A DNA stretch of 64,000 bases, from assembly GCA_963747595.1 (NCBI GenBank), contig CAVVFO010000001.1, forward strand, positions 496,001-560,000, written 5' to 3'. Below the pieces are notes generated by a model. That model made no database searches, was not told the origin of the DNA, and was given only the letters and a program-made list of their open reading frames with translations. The stretch is from Oleiagrimonas sp963747595. GTDB taxonomy: Bacteria; Pseudomonadota; Gammaproteobacteria; Xanthomonadales; Rhodanobacteraceae. This document shows, piece after piece, positions 8,997 through 17,831 of the stretch. The first letter of the stretch is position 1; each line of letters begins with the position of its first letter. The position numbers and the translations under genes are program-made.

Positions 8997-10997
8997 TCAG
9001 TGCATGGAAGCTCGGGGGGTGGGGTGTTTCATCGGGGCGGCGCTGGCTCCGGGTCCAATGTTGGCGCGCAGGAACGTGAGCACTCCCTTGTACAGATCCA
9101 CACGGTCCTCGGGACGATAGAAACCATGGCCTTCGTTGGTCTTGTATAACCAGGTGTGCGCGATGTGGTGGCGCTGCAGTGCTGCATGCATGTCCTTGCC
9201 CTGCGCCGGCGCCACGCGCCAGTCGAGGCCGCCGACGATCAGCATGACCCTGGCTTTCAGCTGGGCGACATGGTCGATCGGCGAGCGCGCGCGCAATATC
9301 CGTGGATCGGTGCCAAGGGCGCGCTTCAGGAAGGCCTTGCCATAGATGGTATTTGGAGTGTCGGCGGTGTGGAACATCATGCCCAGATCGTAGACTCCGA
9401 CGTAGCCGATAGTGCACTTGTACAGGTCCGGCTGCTTGACCGCGCCTTCCAGCGCCGCATAGCCGCCGTAACTGCCGCCAAAGATGCAGATGCGGTTCGG
9501 GTCGGCGATACCCTGCCTGATGGCCCATCGCGTGGCGTCGGTGACGTCGTCCTGCATCTTGCCGCCCCACTCGCCGTACCCGGCATGCTCGAAGTGATAG
9601 CCGTAACCGCCCGAGCCGCGATAGTTGACCTGCAGCACCGCATAGCCGCGGGTCGCCATGAATTGTACGTAGGGGTCGTACCGCCACCAGTCGCGGATGC
9701 CATAGGGGCCGCCGTGCACGAATACCACCAAGGGCAGCTGCTTGTCGCGCTTGTGACCGGGCGGGTAGCTGATGTAGCCGTGCAGCTCGAGCCCGTCGCG
9801 GGCGGCAAAATGGAACGGCTGTTTGCTCGCCATGCGTGACGGGTCGATCCACGGTGCAGCCTTGAACAGTGGGGTCAGGGTGTTCGCCTCGTGCTTGTAC
9901 AGGAAATACTGGCCGGGGTCCGTGTCCGCGCCCACCCATACGACTGTTTTGTTGCCGTCGCGCGAGCCGGAGACGAACTCGACGTCTTCACCCGGGAACT
10001 GCTGCATGAGGGCGACCTGCGCCTTGGCGGCCGGCGAGTCAGGGTAAAACAAGGCCAGGCTGGGCCGGCCATCGGTAAAATTGATGCCGATGAAGTGGTG
10101 TCTGGCAAGTCCGTAAACAAAGTCCGACGGTGTGACATCAGGATTGCTCCAGATCTGCTGGAGCTTATGGCTGGACGGCGTCCAGATGCACACGCCGAAA
10201 CCATGGCCGGAGCAGGTGAAATAGGCGATCGAATCATCGGCGTTGAACGCCCAGGGATAATCGCGGTTCTTGCTGGCCTGCGGCATCAGCTGCCAATGAC
10301 CATCGGCAGCGTGACGGAAGACTCGTGCCTCACCTTTGAGGTTCTTGCCGTAGGCAAAGCGCACATGGCCGGCGTGATCGGCGACAAATTGCGCCTCTCG
10401 TATCGGTGCGGTGGCAATGCGCTTCTTGTGGGCGTTGCGCACGTTCAGTCGGTACACGTACGACATGGTACCGGCCGAGCCGCTGGCCTCCCAGTTGTCC
10501 ACGGAAATCAGAACATGGTCGGGGTCGCCCTTGATCGTGCTCAGGAAATGCGCGCTGCCGTACTCGGCATGGCCGTGATTGATATGCGAGCCGGTGCTCC
10601 TGTGTGGCATGCGGTAGCCGTAAAGCATGCGCGCATTGCCGCCATTGGCGTCGACGCCGTAGAGCTCTCCCGTCGCTTCTGGCGTATCCAGGCCCCCTTG
10701 ATGCTGGGTGACGGTATACAGCACGCGCGTGGAGGAGGCCCACCAGAAGTTGAGCACGTCGTCGCGGTCGCGGGGACGTATGAGATGTCCCTTGTGATCC
10801 GGAAGATGGATCAGGGCGAGGACGGTATGCCCCTTGACCACCGCCGTGGCGGCCAGATAGTGCCCGTCCGGCGAAATTTTCACGTTCTTGTACTGCATGT
10901 GCTTCGCCAACTTTGGCAGCGAAACGGGCGCAGCCTGGACCACGCTCGCGCTCATGAGCATGAGTACAAGCATGCAAGTGCGACAAAGATGACGCAT
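8997..10997 (-). CDS. Secreted S9-family prolyl oligopeptidase-type serine peptidase
   Basis: 666 residues with a signal peptide (MRHLCRTCMLVLMLMSASVVQA). The N-terminal half is a beta-propeller-like region; the C-terminal half is an alpha/beta hydrolase. The triad is visible: Ser509 in GGSYGGYAAL, Asp592 in VGGLDWRVAP and His624 in NEGHGFY. An oxyanion-side motif, VFVHGGPYG, lies near residue 428. The arrangement fits S9 dipeptidyl/acylaminoacyl peptidases exported to the periplasm, where they release small peptides. The ATG is preceded by GGGGAG. Stand-alone gene. Confidence 0.93.
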   Translation of the reverse strand: MRHLCRTCMLVLMLMSASVVQAAPVSLPKLAKHMQYKNVKISPDGHYLAATAVVKGHTVLALIHLPDHKGHLIRPRDRDDVLNFWWASSTRVLYTVTQHQGGLDTPEATGELYGVDANGGNARMLYGYRMPHRSTGSHINHGHAEYGSAHFLSTIKGDPDHVLISVDNWEASGSAGTMSYVYRLNVRNAHKKRIATAPIREAQFVADHAGHVRFAYGKNLKGEARVFRHAADGHWQLMPQASKNRDYPWAFNADDSIAYFTCSGHGFGVCIWTPSSHKLQQIWSNPDVTPSDFVYGLARHHFIGINFTDGRPSLALFYPDSPAAKAQVALMQQFPGEDVEFVSGSRDGNKTVVWVGADTDPGQYFLYKHEANTLTPLFKAAPWIDPSRMASKQPFHFAARDGLELHGYISYPPGHKRDKQLPLVVFVHGGPYGIRDWWRYDPYVQFMATRGYAVLQVNYRGSGGYGYHFEHAGYGEWGGKMQDDVTDATRWAIRQGIADPNRICIFGGSYGGYAALEGAVKQPDLYKCTIGYVGVYDLGMMFHTADTPNTIYGKAFLKRALGTDPRILRARSPIDHVAQLKARVMLIVGGLDWRVAPAQGKDMHAALQRHHIAHTWLYKTNEGHGFYRPEDRVDLYKGVLTFLRANIGPGASAAPMKHPTPRASMH

Positions 10998-11097
10998 GAA
11001 TTCTCCCCTGGAGGCGTGTCGAGTCGACTCGCCTCGGCCCGTTTACATTAGCAAATATCCAATGCCCGCGTTGCAGGGCGAAATGCGTATCAGATAT

Positions 11098-11166
11098 CTG
11101 CCTGCTGGTGGGGTGGCTATAGGCAAACAGGCAGATCTGTCACTGACGTTCCTTGATCTACCCGGC
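11098..11166. repeat. REP-like palindromic repeat, diverged copy
   Basis: Contains CAGGCAGATCTGTCACTGAC and TTCCTTGATCTACCC, a diverged version of the units at 16.6 and 18.4-18.6 kb. It lies between the peptidase gene and the permease stop codon. Its CCTGCTGG / AAACAGG arms are imperfectly complementary. Confidence 0.55.
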
Positions 11167-11194
11167 AATTTCCCGTTGCCCAGTTGCCGACTTT

Positions 11195-13042
11195 TCATCC
11201 ATACAGCAGATTGACCATCGCCAGGGTGATGGCCAACAGGATCAGAGTCAGCGGCGTGCCGACACGCAGGAAGTCGGAGGATTTGTAGCCACCGGGGCCG
11301 GCCACCATCATCAGCGCCGGATGGCCGGAGCTGATCAGGAAGGTGTTGGACGAGGAAATGGCCACGATCAGCGCGAATGCGGACGGGTTGCCGCCGGTGG
11401 CCACCGCCACGCTGATGGCAATGGGCACCATCATCACCGTGGCGCCGACGTTGGACATGACCTGTGAGAACATCAGCGTGAGTACGGCGATGCCCAGCTG
11501 CAGGGTCCACTCCGGGGCGCCCTGCGAGTAGTGCAGGATTTCCTGCGCCAGCCACGCGGCAGCGCCGGTGGAGTCCATGGACCAGCCCAGCGGAATCAGG
11601 CAGGCGGTGACGAAGATGGTGCGCCAGTTGATGGCGTTGTAGGCCTCATCCATGTTCAGCACACCGGTCACCAGCATGCCGATGGCGCCGCTCATCATGG
11701 CCACCGGCAGGTCCAGATTGGTGAACAGTGCCAGGCCCATGGCGCCGAGGAAGAAGCCCAGCGCCTGCCAGATCTTGCCGGGGCGCTGCTCTTCCTTGGG
11801 CACGTCGGTGATGACCACCAGATCGCGGTTGTCCTCCACCAGCGACAGGTCGCGCCAGTGGCTGTGCAGTACCAGCGTGTCGCCGGCGCGCAGGTTGATG
11901 CCGCGCAGATCCTCGCGAAACACCTGTTCGCCGCGATAGACCGCCAGCAGCGAAATGCCGAAGCGCTTGCGCAACCGCAGATCGCCGATGCGCTCGTTGA
12001 TGAAGCGCGAACTGGGTGGCACCACTGCCTCGGAAATGCCGGCGCGGGTAGGATTGAATAGGTCGCCCAGCTGTTTCATGCGTGTGGACACGCGGCACAG
12101 CTGATTGTTGGCGAAGGCGTTCACGGCATCGCGATCCCCCTGCACGCCGAGGATGGTACCAACCCAGATCATCTGGTCGATGGGCGGCGCCATGCGCGAC
12201 TCGTTGCCGTTCTTCATCGCCAGGATCAGCGGCGCGCCGTGCAGTTGCTCCACTTCACCCATGCTCATGCCGACCAGCGGGCTTTCCGCGGTCACGGTCA
12301 GCTCGGCGGTATCGCCGGCGATGCCGTAGGTCTCGGCGAAGTAGCTTTCGGTGCGCCCCGGCACCACCTTCTTCTGCTCGGTCTCGCGTGCCGGCAGGAG
12401 CTTGCCGGAGAAAAACACGAAGTACAGGACGCCCACGACCGCCAGCACCAGACCCACCGGGGTCACACTGAACAGGCCGAAGTTGGGGATGGTGTGCGCG
12501 CCTGGCGGCAGGTTGCGGTTGGCACTGGCGATCAGGTCGTTGAGCAGGATCAGCGGCGAGTTGGCAATCAGCGTGGTATTGGTGGCGGTGAGGATGCAGA
12601 AGGCCATCGGCATCAGCAGCTTGCCCAGCGGCACGCCGGTGCGCGCTGACAGGCGGCTGGACAAGGGGATCAGCAGTGCCGCCAACGCCTGGCTGGGGAT
12701 GATGGAACTGAAAATGCTGGCGGTGCCGTTGATCACCGGTCCCAGTCGCGATTCCTCGCCGCGCGCCATGCGCATCACGAAGCCGGCGGTGTAGGTGAGC
12801 ACACCGGCGCGATCCAGACCCGCGCCCATCACCATGATGGCCATGATGGCGATCACCGCATTGCCGGCGAACCCCTGGAATACCTGTTCTGGCGGAATCA
12901 GCCCGGTCAGGCCGATCACCACCACCACCAGCAGCGCCACCATGTCGGCGCGAACCCACTCCAGCACCAGCATCAGCATGGTGAATGCCACCAGGCCGAG
13001 TACGAGCATCATGTCTGGGCTTAAGCTGAGGCCGGCGTCCAT
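11195..13042 (-). CDS. SLC13/DASS-family permease with two TrkA-C (RCK_C) domains
   Basis: 615 residues. Membrane helices at both ends (about 10-200 and 430-615) surround a hydrophilic core of about 200 residues. That core has two TrkA-C-like repeats, ending in segments such as LRAGDTLVLHSHWRDLSLV. The membrane part has the hairpin motifs of the divalent-anion:sodium symporter family (ITAFxSNTTLI-type: AFCILTATNTTLIANSPLILL). Such proteins carry sulfate, tricarboxylates or dicarboxylates, and the TrkA-C domains may bind a ligand. It is followed 30 bases later by trmB on the same strand. Substrate unresolved. Confidence 0.88.
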   Translation of the reverse strand: MDAGLSLSPDMMLVLGLVAFTMLMLVLEWVRADMVALLVVVVIGLTGLIPPEQVFQGFAGNAVIAIMAIMVMGAGLDRAGVLTYTAGFVMRMARGEESRLGPVINGTASIFSSIIPSQALAALLIPLSSRLSARTGVPLGKLLMPMAFCILTATNTTLIANSPLILLNDLIASANRNLPPGAHTIPNFGLFSVTPVGLVLAVVGVLYFVFFSGKLLPARETEQKKVVPGRTESYFAETYGIAGDTAELTVTAESPLVGMSMGEVEQLHGAPLILAMKNGNESRMAPPIDQMIWVGTILGVQGDRDAVNAFANNQLCRVSTRMKQLGDLFNPTRAGISEAVVPPSSRFINERIGDLRLRKRFGISLLAVYRGEQVFREDLRGINLRAGDTLVLHSHWRDLSLVEDNRDLVVITDVPKEEQRPGKIWQALGFFLGAMGLALFTNLDLPVAMMSGAIGMLVTGVLNMDEAYNAINWRTIFVTACLIPLGWSMDSTGAAAWLAQEILHYSQGAPEWTLQLGIAVLTLMFSQVMSNVGATVMMVPIAISVAVATGGNPSAFALIVAISSSNTFLISSGHPALMMVAGPGGYKSSDFLRVGTPLTLILLAITLAMVNLLYG

Positions 13043-13072
13043 GGTTGTGTCTTCGTTGCGGTGAGTGGCCGG

Positions 13073-13786
13073 TCAGCGGCGCAGGTAGATGAGGTCCCGT
13101 ACCTCGTGGCCCAGCCGCAGGCCGCGGTGTTCGAAGTGGGTCTGTATGCGCCACGACGGGCGCGCGGAGTAGTGTCCCGCCCCGGCCTGATTGAGCCAGT
13201 CCGGCGCGGCTTCCATCACCTCGAGCATGTGATCGGCATATTCGGCCCAATCTGTTGCCAGATGCAGCAATCCGCCTGGTGCGACCCGGCTGGCCACCAG
13301 CTCGGCCCACGCCGGTTGCACCATGCGGCGCTTGTGGTGGCGCTTTTTCGGCCAGGGATCGGGAAACCACAGGCGCACCTCGGACAGCGCACCCGGAGCA
13401 ATCTCGTGCGCGAGTACCTCCACCGCATCGTGGCGGTACACGCGCACGTGGTCGGCGCCGAGTCCGGCCAGCGTGTTCATCAACCGGCCGACGCCGGGGC
13501 GGTGGACCTCGATGCCGATGAAGTCGCGCCCGGTGTCATGTTCCGCCGCCCAGGCCAGCGCCTCGCCGTTGCCGAAGCCGATTTCCAGGACGCGTGGGGC
13601 CTGGCGAGCGAATATTTCGTCCAGATTGCGTAGGGACCCGGTGTAGTTCAGCCCGAAGCGGCTCCAGTGCGCGTCGAATGCGCGTTGCTGGGCGGGGGTG
13701 ATGCGGCCTTCGCGCAGCACGAAACTGCGGATGGGGCGGTGCTGCGGGGCCTGCGTTTCGCCGCGGCCATTGCGCGCTTCACTCAT
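13073..13786 (-). CDS. trmB: tRNA (guanine-N7-)-methyltransferase TrmB
   Basis: 237 residues from ATG 13786 (MSEARNGRGE). It uses SAM to methylate G46 in the variable loop of tRNAs. Visible family features are the SAM-binding GFGNGEALAWAA near residue 66, FIGIEVHRPGVGRLM, and the signature WFPDPWPKKRHHKRR near residue 148, with the TrmB-specific Asp-Pro-Trp-Pro-Lys. The N-terminal RSFVLREGRITPAQQRA is also typical. It closes the run of minus-strand genes that begins with the SLC13 permease. Confidence 0.97.
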   Translation of the reverse strand: MSEARNGRGETQAPQHRPIRSFVLREGRITPAQQRAFDAHWSRFGLNYTGSLRNLDEIFARQAPRVLEIGFGNGEALAWAAEHDTGRDFIGIEVHRPGVGRLMNTLAGLGADHVRVYRHDAVEVLAHEIAPGALSEVRLWFPDPWPKKRHHKRRMVQPAWAELVASRVAPGGLLHLATDWAEYADHMLEVMEAAPDWLNQAGAGHYSARPSWRIQTHFEHRGLRLGHEVRDLIYLRR

Positions 13787-14121
13787 ACCGGATGTCCACG
13801 GGGGTATCGATACCGCGGTCAGCACGGGACAGGGGCCGGCCACGCGGGCCTGACCGAGCGATGGGGAACGTGCGATCGTGTCCGGGGCGATCGCCGTACA
13901 GCGAAACGAGGGATGGAATCTGCATGCACATAGTGTAGCGAGGTCGTGGTCGCTGTGGGACAAGGCATCGGCCGCATTCTTGTTGCGGGCGTCACTTTTT
14001 GGCCACTCCGCTGGCGTCTGTGTCCGTCTCCTCAAGGCAGCGTCGCCTGGGTGTTCTGGCCGGGCAGCATATGGCCGCCCCTTGCCACGCGCGCCCAAAC
14101 CGGCTTAAATCGACGCTGCCA
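13787..14121. other. Intergenic region trmB to tRNA-Gly, nothing recognised
   Basis: 335 bases between divergent genes. No convincing ORF, repeat or hairpin was seen. It should contain the trmB promoter and the tRNA promoter, but no confident -35/-10 pair was identified. Confidence 0.5.
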
Positions 14122-14195
14122 GCGGGTGTAGTTCAATGGTAGAACCTCAGCTTCCCAAGCTGATGGCGTGGGTTCGATTCCCATCACCCGCTCCA
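14122..14195 (+). tRNA. tRNA-Gly (anticodon CCC)
   Basis: 74 bases with encoded CCA. Acceptor arms GCGGGTG and CACCCGC pair, the D arm contains AGTTCAATGGTAGAA, and the anticodon loop TTCCCAA lies between TCAGC and GCTGA, giving anticodon CCC. The T arm has GGTTCGATTCCC. It reads GGG codons, which are frequent in this GC-rich genome. Confidence 0.97.
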
Positions 14196-14431
14196 CATCT
14201 CTCCCCATCGCCGCTCGGCCACCGCACAGATGCCCGGTGGTTGCATCTTGCGTGCGTCAGAAAAGGGATCCTCCCAACCGGGTCGGGTCGGGCAACGGCT
14301 CTTAACCCCGGAATCGCTCCAGTTTAACGGCGCCTTAAGCGGGGCAGGTTTATACCTGAGTTGCTGCAGGAAACGCTGGCTGCCGATCATGTGTGGCATT
14401 GGCGCTCCCTTCAGCCGGGGCAGTTGTTTTC

Positions 14432-14477
14432 GGCCCGGGCACTGCGACCTCCCACGGAGGCGTTGCCCGGGCCTTTT
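14432..14477 (+). terminator. Strong Rho-independent terminator (possible end of a small RNA)
   Basis: GGCCCGGGCA (14432-14441) pairs perfectly with TGCCCGGGCC (14464-14473), with an inner CCTCC/GGAGG stem, followed by TTTTCTT. No protein gene precedes it on the plus strand, only tRNA-Gly 236 bases upstream. It ends either a long tRNA transcript or an unannotated small RNA starting after about 14345, where TATACC could be a -10 box. The rest of 14196-14593 holds no other feature. Confidence 0.75.
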
Positions 14478-14593
14478 CTTGTCGCTGTCTTGTTCGCGAA
14501 AGCCTCCCGTCGGCCTCTGTTCGCCGCCGAACCGGCTTTACGGTTAAGCTTGTACGAGGCCGGCGAAAGCGCCTGGCGCCGCGAGGATTTGAG

Positions 14594-15280
14594 ATGCGCG
14601 TACTGGTGATTGAAGACAACAATGATCTGGCCACGAATGTGGGCGACTATCTGGAGGATCGCGGCCATGTCGTGGATTTTGCCGGCGACGGCGTGACCGG
14701 GCTGCATCTGGCGGTGGTCCACGATTTCGACGTGGTGGTGCTGGATCTGACGCTGCCCGGCATGGATGGGCTCGAAGTGGCGCACAAACTGCGTCACGAG
14801 GCGCACAAGCAGACGCCGATCCTCATGCTCACGGCGCGCGACGCGCTGGAGCAGAAACTCACCGGGTTCGAATCCGGCGCCGATGACTACATGACCAAGC
14901 CGTTCGCCCTGCAAGAGCTGGGCGCGCGCCTGGAAGTGCTGGCGCGGCGCGGCAAGGGGCCGCAGAGCCGGGTCCTGAAGGTGGGCGACCTCACCTACAA
15001 CCTGGACACGCTCACGGTGACGCGCGGCGGCACGTCCATCCAGCTCAATCCCATCGGTCTGAAACTGCTGCAGGCATTGATGGATGCCAGCCCGTCCGTG
15101 GTCACCCGCAAGGAACTGGAGCAGAAGGTGTGGGGCGAGGAACTGCCCGACAGCGATTCACTGCGCGTGCATATCCATGGATTGCGCGCGGCCATAGACA
15201 AACCGTTCGACAAGCCGCTGGTGCACACGCGTCACGGCATCGGTTATCGGATGGTCGATCCCGATGCAGTCCCGACGTAG
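14594..15280 (+). CDS. OmpR/PhoP-family response regulator
   Basis: 228 residues from ATG 14594. The receiver domain has the acidic pair in VLVIEDNND, the phospho-acceptor Asp in VVVLDLTLPGMDG near residue 51, Thr in MLTAR and Lys in DYMTKPFA. The C-terminal winged helix (about 130-225) is of the OmpR class (LNPIGLKLLQALM, TRKELEQKVWG, LRVHIHGLRAAIDKPF). Its end overlaps the histidine kinase gene by 17 bases, so the two are translationally coupled. Target genes and signal cannot be read from the window. Confidence 0.96.
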   Translation: MRVLVIEDNNDLATNVGDYLEDRGHVVDFAGDGVTGLHLAVVHDFDVVVLDLTLPGMDGLEVAHKLRHEAHKQTPILMLTARDALEQKLTGFESGADDYMTKPFALQELGARLEVLARRGKGPQSRVLKVGDLTYNLDTLTVTRGGTSIQLNPIGLKLLQALMDASPSVVTRKELEQKVWGEELPDSDSLRVHIHGLRAAIDKPFDKPLVHTRHGIGYRMVDPDAVPT

Positions 15281-16556
15281 ACTCCGCTTCCGCCTGATCG
15301 TCTCGTTTGCACTGTTTGGCCTGGGCCTGAGCGTCCTGTTCGCCATGGCGGTGATGTATGTACGTGGCAAGGTGGAGAACGAGTTGGTGACCTCGGCGCT
15401 GCAGCGCGACGTCGACCGTGCCGTGGAACAGGTGCACAAGCATCCGGACAAGCCCGTCAGCTCGGAATTGCTGCATGCCTGGATGAAGAGCGAGCGCACG
15501 CTCTACAAGATGCCGCTGCCGTGGCAGCATTTCAAAAGCGGCGTGCACGACATCCACGAGATCGGCGACGACGGCAAGATGCACCACTACAAGCTGGCGG
15601 TGCAGCGCAAGTACGGTCTGATCGGATTCATCCGTTACGACGTCAGCCGCGACGAGCTGGGGCGCCAGCAATTGTTGATTGCGCTGATCGCGGCAGTGGT
15701 GTTGTTCAGTCTGCTGTCCCTGATGCTGGGGCGCTGGCTGTCGACCCGCGTATTGCGCCCGGTGACGGATCTGGCACAGCGTCTGCGCGGGTTTCGGCAG
15801 ATCGGCAAGGCCGAGCCGTTGGCGCCGCATTTCGCCGACGACGAGGTGGGCGAACTGGCCAGCGCCCTGGATGACTATTCGGCACGGCTGACCGCGCTGG
15901 TGGAGCGTGACCGGGAGTTCAATTCCGATGTCAGCCATGAGCTGCGCACGCCGCTGGCGGTGATCGCCAGTACCACGGAGCTGCTGCAGACATCGCCCGA
16001 TCTGACCGACAAGTTGCGCGAGCGGCTCAAGCGCATCGAGCGTGCCTCGCGTCAGGCCACCGAGATGATCGAGGCGCTGCTGCTGTTGTCGCGCGCGGAG
16101 CGCCGCGGGCCTACGTTCGGCGAGATTACCGATGCAGGCAAGGTGGCGGCCGACGTGGTCGAGAGCCAGCGCCCGCAGTTGCGTGGCCGGCCCATCGACG
16201 TGGAGCTGGTCGACGCGCAGTCTCTGCAGGTCAACGCACCAGCGTCGGTGCTGTCGGTGGTGTTGACCAATCTGATCGGCAATGCCATCAAGTACACCCG
16301 CGAGGGCGAGGTCAAGGTGCGCATCCTGGAGGACCGCATCACCGTCGAGGACACCGGGCCGGGGCTCACTGCCGAGGAAGCGGAAAACCTGTTCGAGCGC
16401 GGCGTGCGCGGCGAGGGAGCGGACGATGGTGGCGCCGGCCTGGGGCTCGCCATCGTGCGCCGGCTGTGCGAACTCTACGACTGGGACGTATCGCTGTGCC
16501 CTCGCGAGGACGTCGTCGGCGCCGTGGCGGTGCTGCGTTTTCCCACTCGACGTTGA
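15264..16556 (+). CDS. Sensor histidine kinase, partner of the upstream response regulator
   Basis: 430 residues. Two membrane helices (about 10-32 and 137-160) enclose a small periplasmic sensor domain of about 100 residues. A HAMP-like linker is followed by the HisKA box with the phospho-acceptor His225 in DVSHELRTPLAVI. The ATPase domain has an N box (LIGNAIKYT), G1 (VEDTGPGL) and G2 (GAGLGLAIV). It forms an EnvZ/PhoQ-style pair with the preceding regulator. The periplasmic domain is short and rich in Lys and His and gives no clue to the signal. Confidence 0.95.
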   Translation: MQSRRRLRFRLIVSFALFGLGLSVLFAMAVMYVRGKVENELVTSALQRDVDRAVEQVHKHPDKPVSSELLHAWMKSERTLYKMPLPWQHFKSGVHDIHEIGDDGKMHHYKLAVQRKYGLIGFIRYDVSRDELGRQQLLIALIAAVVLFSLLSLMLGRWLSTRVLRPVTDLAQRLRGFRQIGKAEPLAPHFADDEVGELASALDDYSARLTALVERDREFNSDVSHELRTPLAVIASTTELLQTSPDLTDKLRERLKRIERASRQATEMIEALLLLSRAERRGPTFGEITDAGKVAADVVESQRPQLRGRPIDVELVDAQSLQVNAPASVLSVVLTNLIGNAIKYTREGEVKVRILEDRITVEDTGPGLTAEEAENLFERGVRGEGADDGGAGLGLAIVRRLCELYDWDVSLCPREDVVGAVAVLRFPTRR

Positions 16557-16576
16557 AAAACGCCGGAATCCTGCAG

Positions 16577-16690
16577 GGCCGCTCAAGGACCCCGGACTTG
16601 ATCCGGGGGACGGAGCCGCCTGCTTGCGGGGGAATATCCACCCTTTTCCCAAGCAGGCGGATCCGTCGCTGGCGCTCCTTGATCCGCCCT
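16577..16690. repeat. REP-like palindromic repeat
   Basis: Left arm GCCGCTCAAGG and GACGGAGCCGCCTGCTTGCG; right arm AAGCAGGCGGATCCGTCGC and CTCCTTGATCCGCCC. The arms are imperfectly complementary and match the units at 18.4-18.6 kb. It also carries an inner palindrome around GACTTGATCCGGG. It lies downstream of the histidine kinase stop and could act as a transcript-end hairpin. Confidence 0.7.
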
Positions 16691-16800
16691 ACCCGGAATG
16701 TAGCCGTCGGTTGGCCGAGCACCAGCAATGACCGACGCCGTCATGTTGGCTCATCGCGGTCACATTGCGCTCAGCACCGACCTGCGCTTTACGCTTTTCC

Positions 16801-16849
16801 CGAGCCCCGAGCCCCGAGCCCCGAGCCCCGAGCCCCGAGCCCCGAGCCC
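16801..16849. repeat. Heptamer tandem repeat, (CGAGCCC)x7
   Basis: Seven perfect direct copies of CGAGCCC end five bases short of the ilvE stop codon (minus strand). Perfect identity indicates recent expansion or slippage. The array cannot extend into the gene without changing its C terminus, but it lies in the 3' untranslated region of the ilvE transcript. Confidence 0.9.
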
Positions 16850-16854
16850 CGGAG

Positions 16855-17772
16855 CTACAGCGCTTCCAGCCAGCCCCACTTGTCTTCGGTGCTGCCGTCG
16901 AACAGGCCAAAGAACAGCTCCTGCATGCGCAGCGTGATCGGACCGGCATCTCCGCTGCCGACCTGCTTGCCGTCCACGGAGCGCAGCGGCGTGACTTCGG
17001 CGGCGGTGCCGCACATGAAGACTTCATCGGCCAGATACAGATATTCGCGCGGCATGTCGCGCTCGATCACGGTCAGGCCGTTGTCGCGTGCCAGGGTGAC
17101 CAGCGTCTGCCGGGTGATGCCCGCAAGAATGGAAGCGCTGGCCGGCGTGGTATGCAACTCGCCGTCCATGATCAGGAAGAGGTTTTCGCCGGCCCCCTCG
17201 CTGAGCAGCCCCGTGTTCGCCAGTGCGATACCTTCGCCGAAGCCCAGTCGCCGCGCCTCGCGCGCCACCAGTTGCCCGGAAAGATAGTTGCCGCCCGCCT
17301 TGGCGCCGGCGGGGATGGTATTGGGCGCGAATCGCTGCCAGCTGGAGACACAGGCGTCGATACCGTGCTTCAGGGCTTCCTCGCCCAGATACGGACCCAT
17401 CGGCCATACGGCGATGGCGACATCGGTAGGGCACTCGGCGGACAGCCCGAAGCCGCCCAAGCCGCGGAAGGCCACCGGGCGCAGATACGCCTGTTTCAGG
17501 TCATTGCGCGCCATCACTTCATGGCACGCCGCCGTCAGTGCATCGATGTCGTACGGCATGTCGATGTCGTGCACCTTGGCCGACAGAGCCAGGCGCTTGA
17601 GATGGTCCTGGAGACGAAAAATGGCGGCGCCGTCAGGCGTCGGATAGCTGCGGATGCCCTCGAACACCGACGATCCGTAGTGCAGGGCGTGCGCCATCAC
17701 GTGCGTCGTGGCGTCGGCCCAGGGTTTGATCGAGCCGTTGTGCCAGATCCATTCGGGGTACTGCTGCGGCAT
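16855..17772 (-). CDS. ilvE: Branched-chain amino acid aminotransferase
   Basis: 305 residues from ATG 17772, with GGAG seven bases upstream; an upstream in-frame extension has no support. This is a class IV PLP enzyme that transfers amino groups between glutamate and the 2-oxo acids of Leu, Ile and Val. Visible marks are the N-terminal WIWHNGSIKPWADATTHV and HALHYGSSVFEGIRSY, the PLP-lysine region AKAGGNYLSGQLVAREA, and the phosphate-binding EGAGENLFLI and ITRQTLVTLA. Length and motifs match proteobacterial IlvE (309 residues in E. coli). It is separate from other ilv genes. Confidence 0.97.
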   Translation of the reverse strand: MPQQYPEWIWHNGSIKPWADATTHVMAHALHYGSSVFEGIRSYPTPDGAAIFRLQDHLKRLALSAKVHDIDMPYDIDALTAACHEVMARNDLKQAYLRPVAFRGLGGFGLSAECPTDVAIAVWPMGPYLGEEALKHGIDACVSSWQRFAPNTIPAGAKAGGNYLSGQLVAREARRLGFGEGIALANTGLLSEGAGENLFLIMDGELHTTPASASILAGITRQTLVTLARDNGLTVIERDMPREYLYLADEVFMCGTAAEVTPLRSVDGKQVGSGDAGPITLRMQELFFGLFDGSTEDKWGWLEAL

Positions 17773-17831
17773 GGTCGAACTCCGTGAGATAACGCACCAT
17801 GATAACGCAGGGACCGCCGAAACCGCTGCGG

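Noticed and set aside
16801..16849. Heptamer array considered as a CRISPR remnant
   Set aside because: Repeat unit is 7 bases with no spacers and no cas genes nearby.
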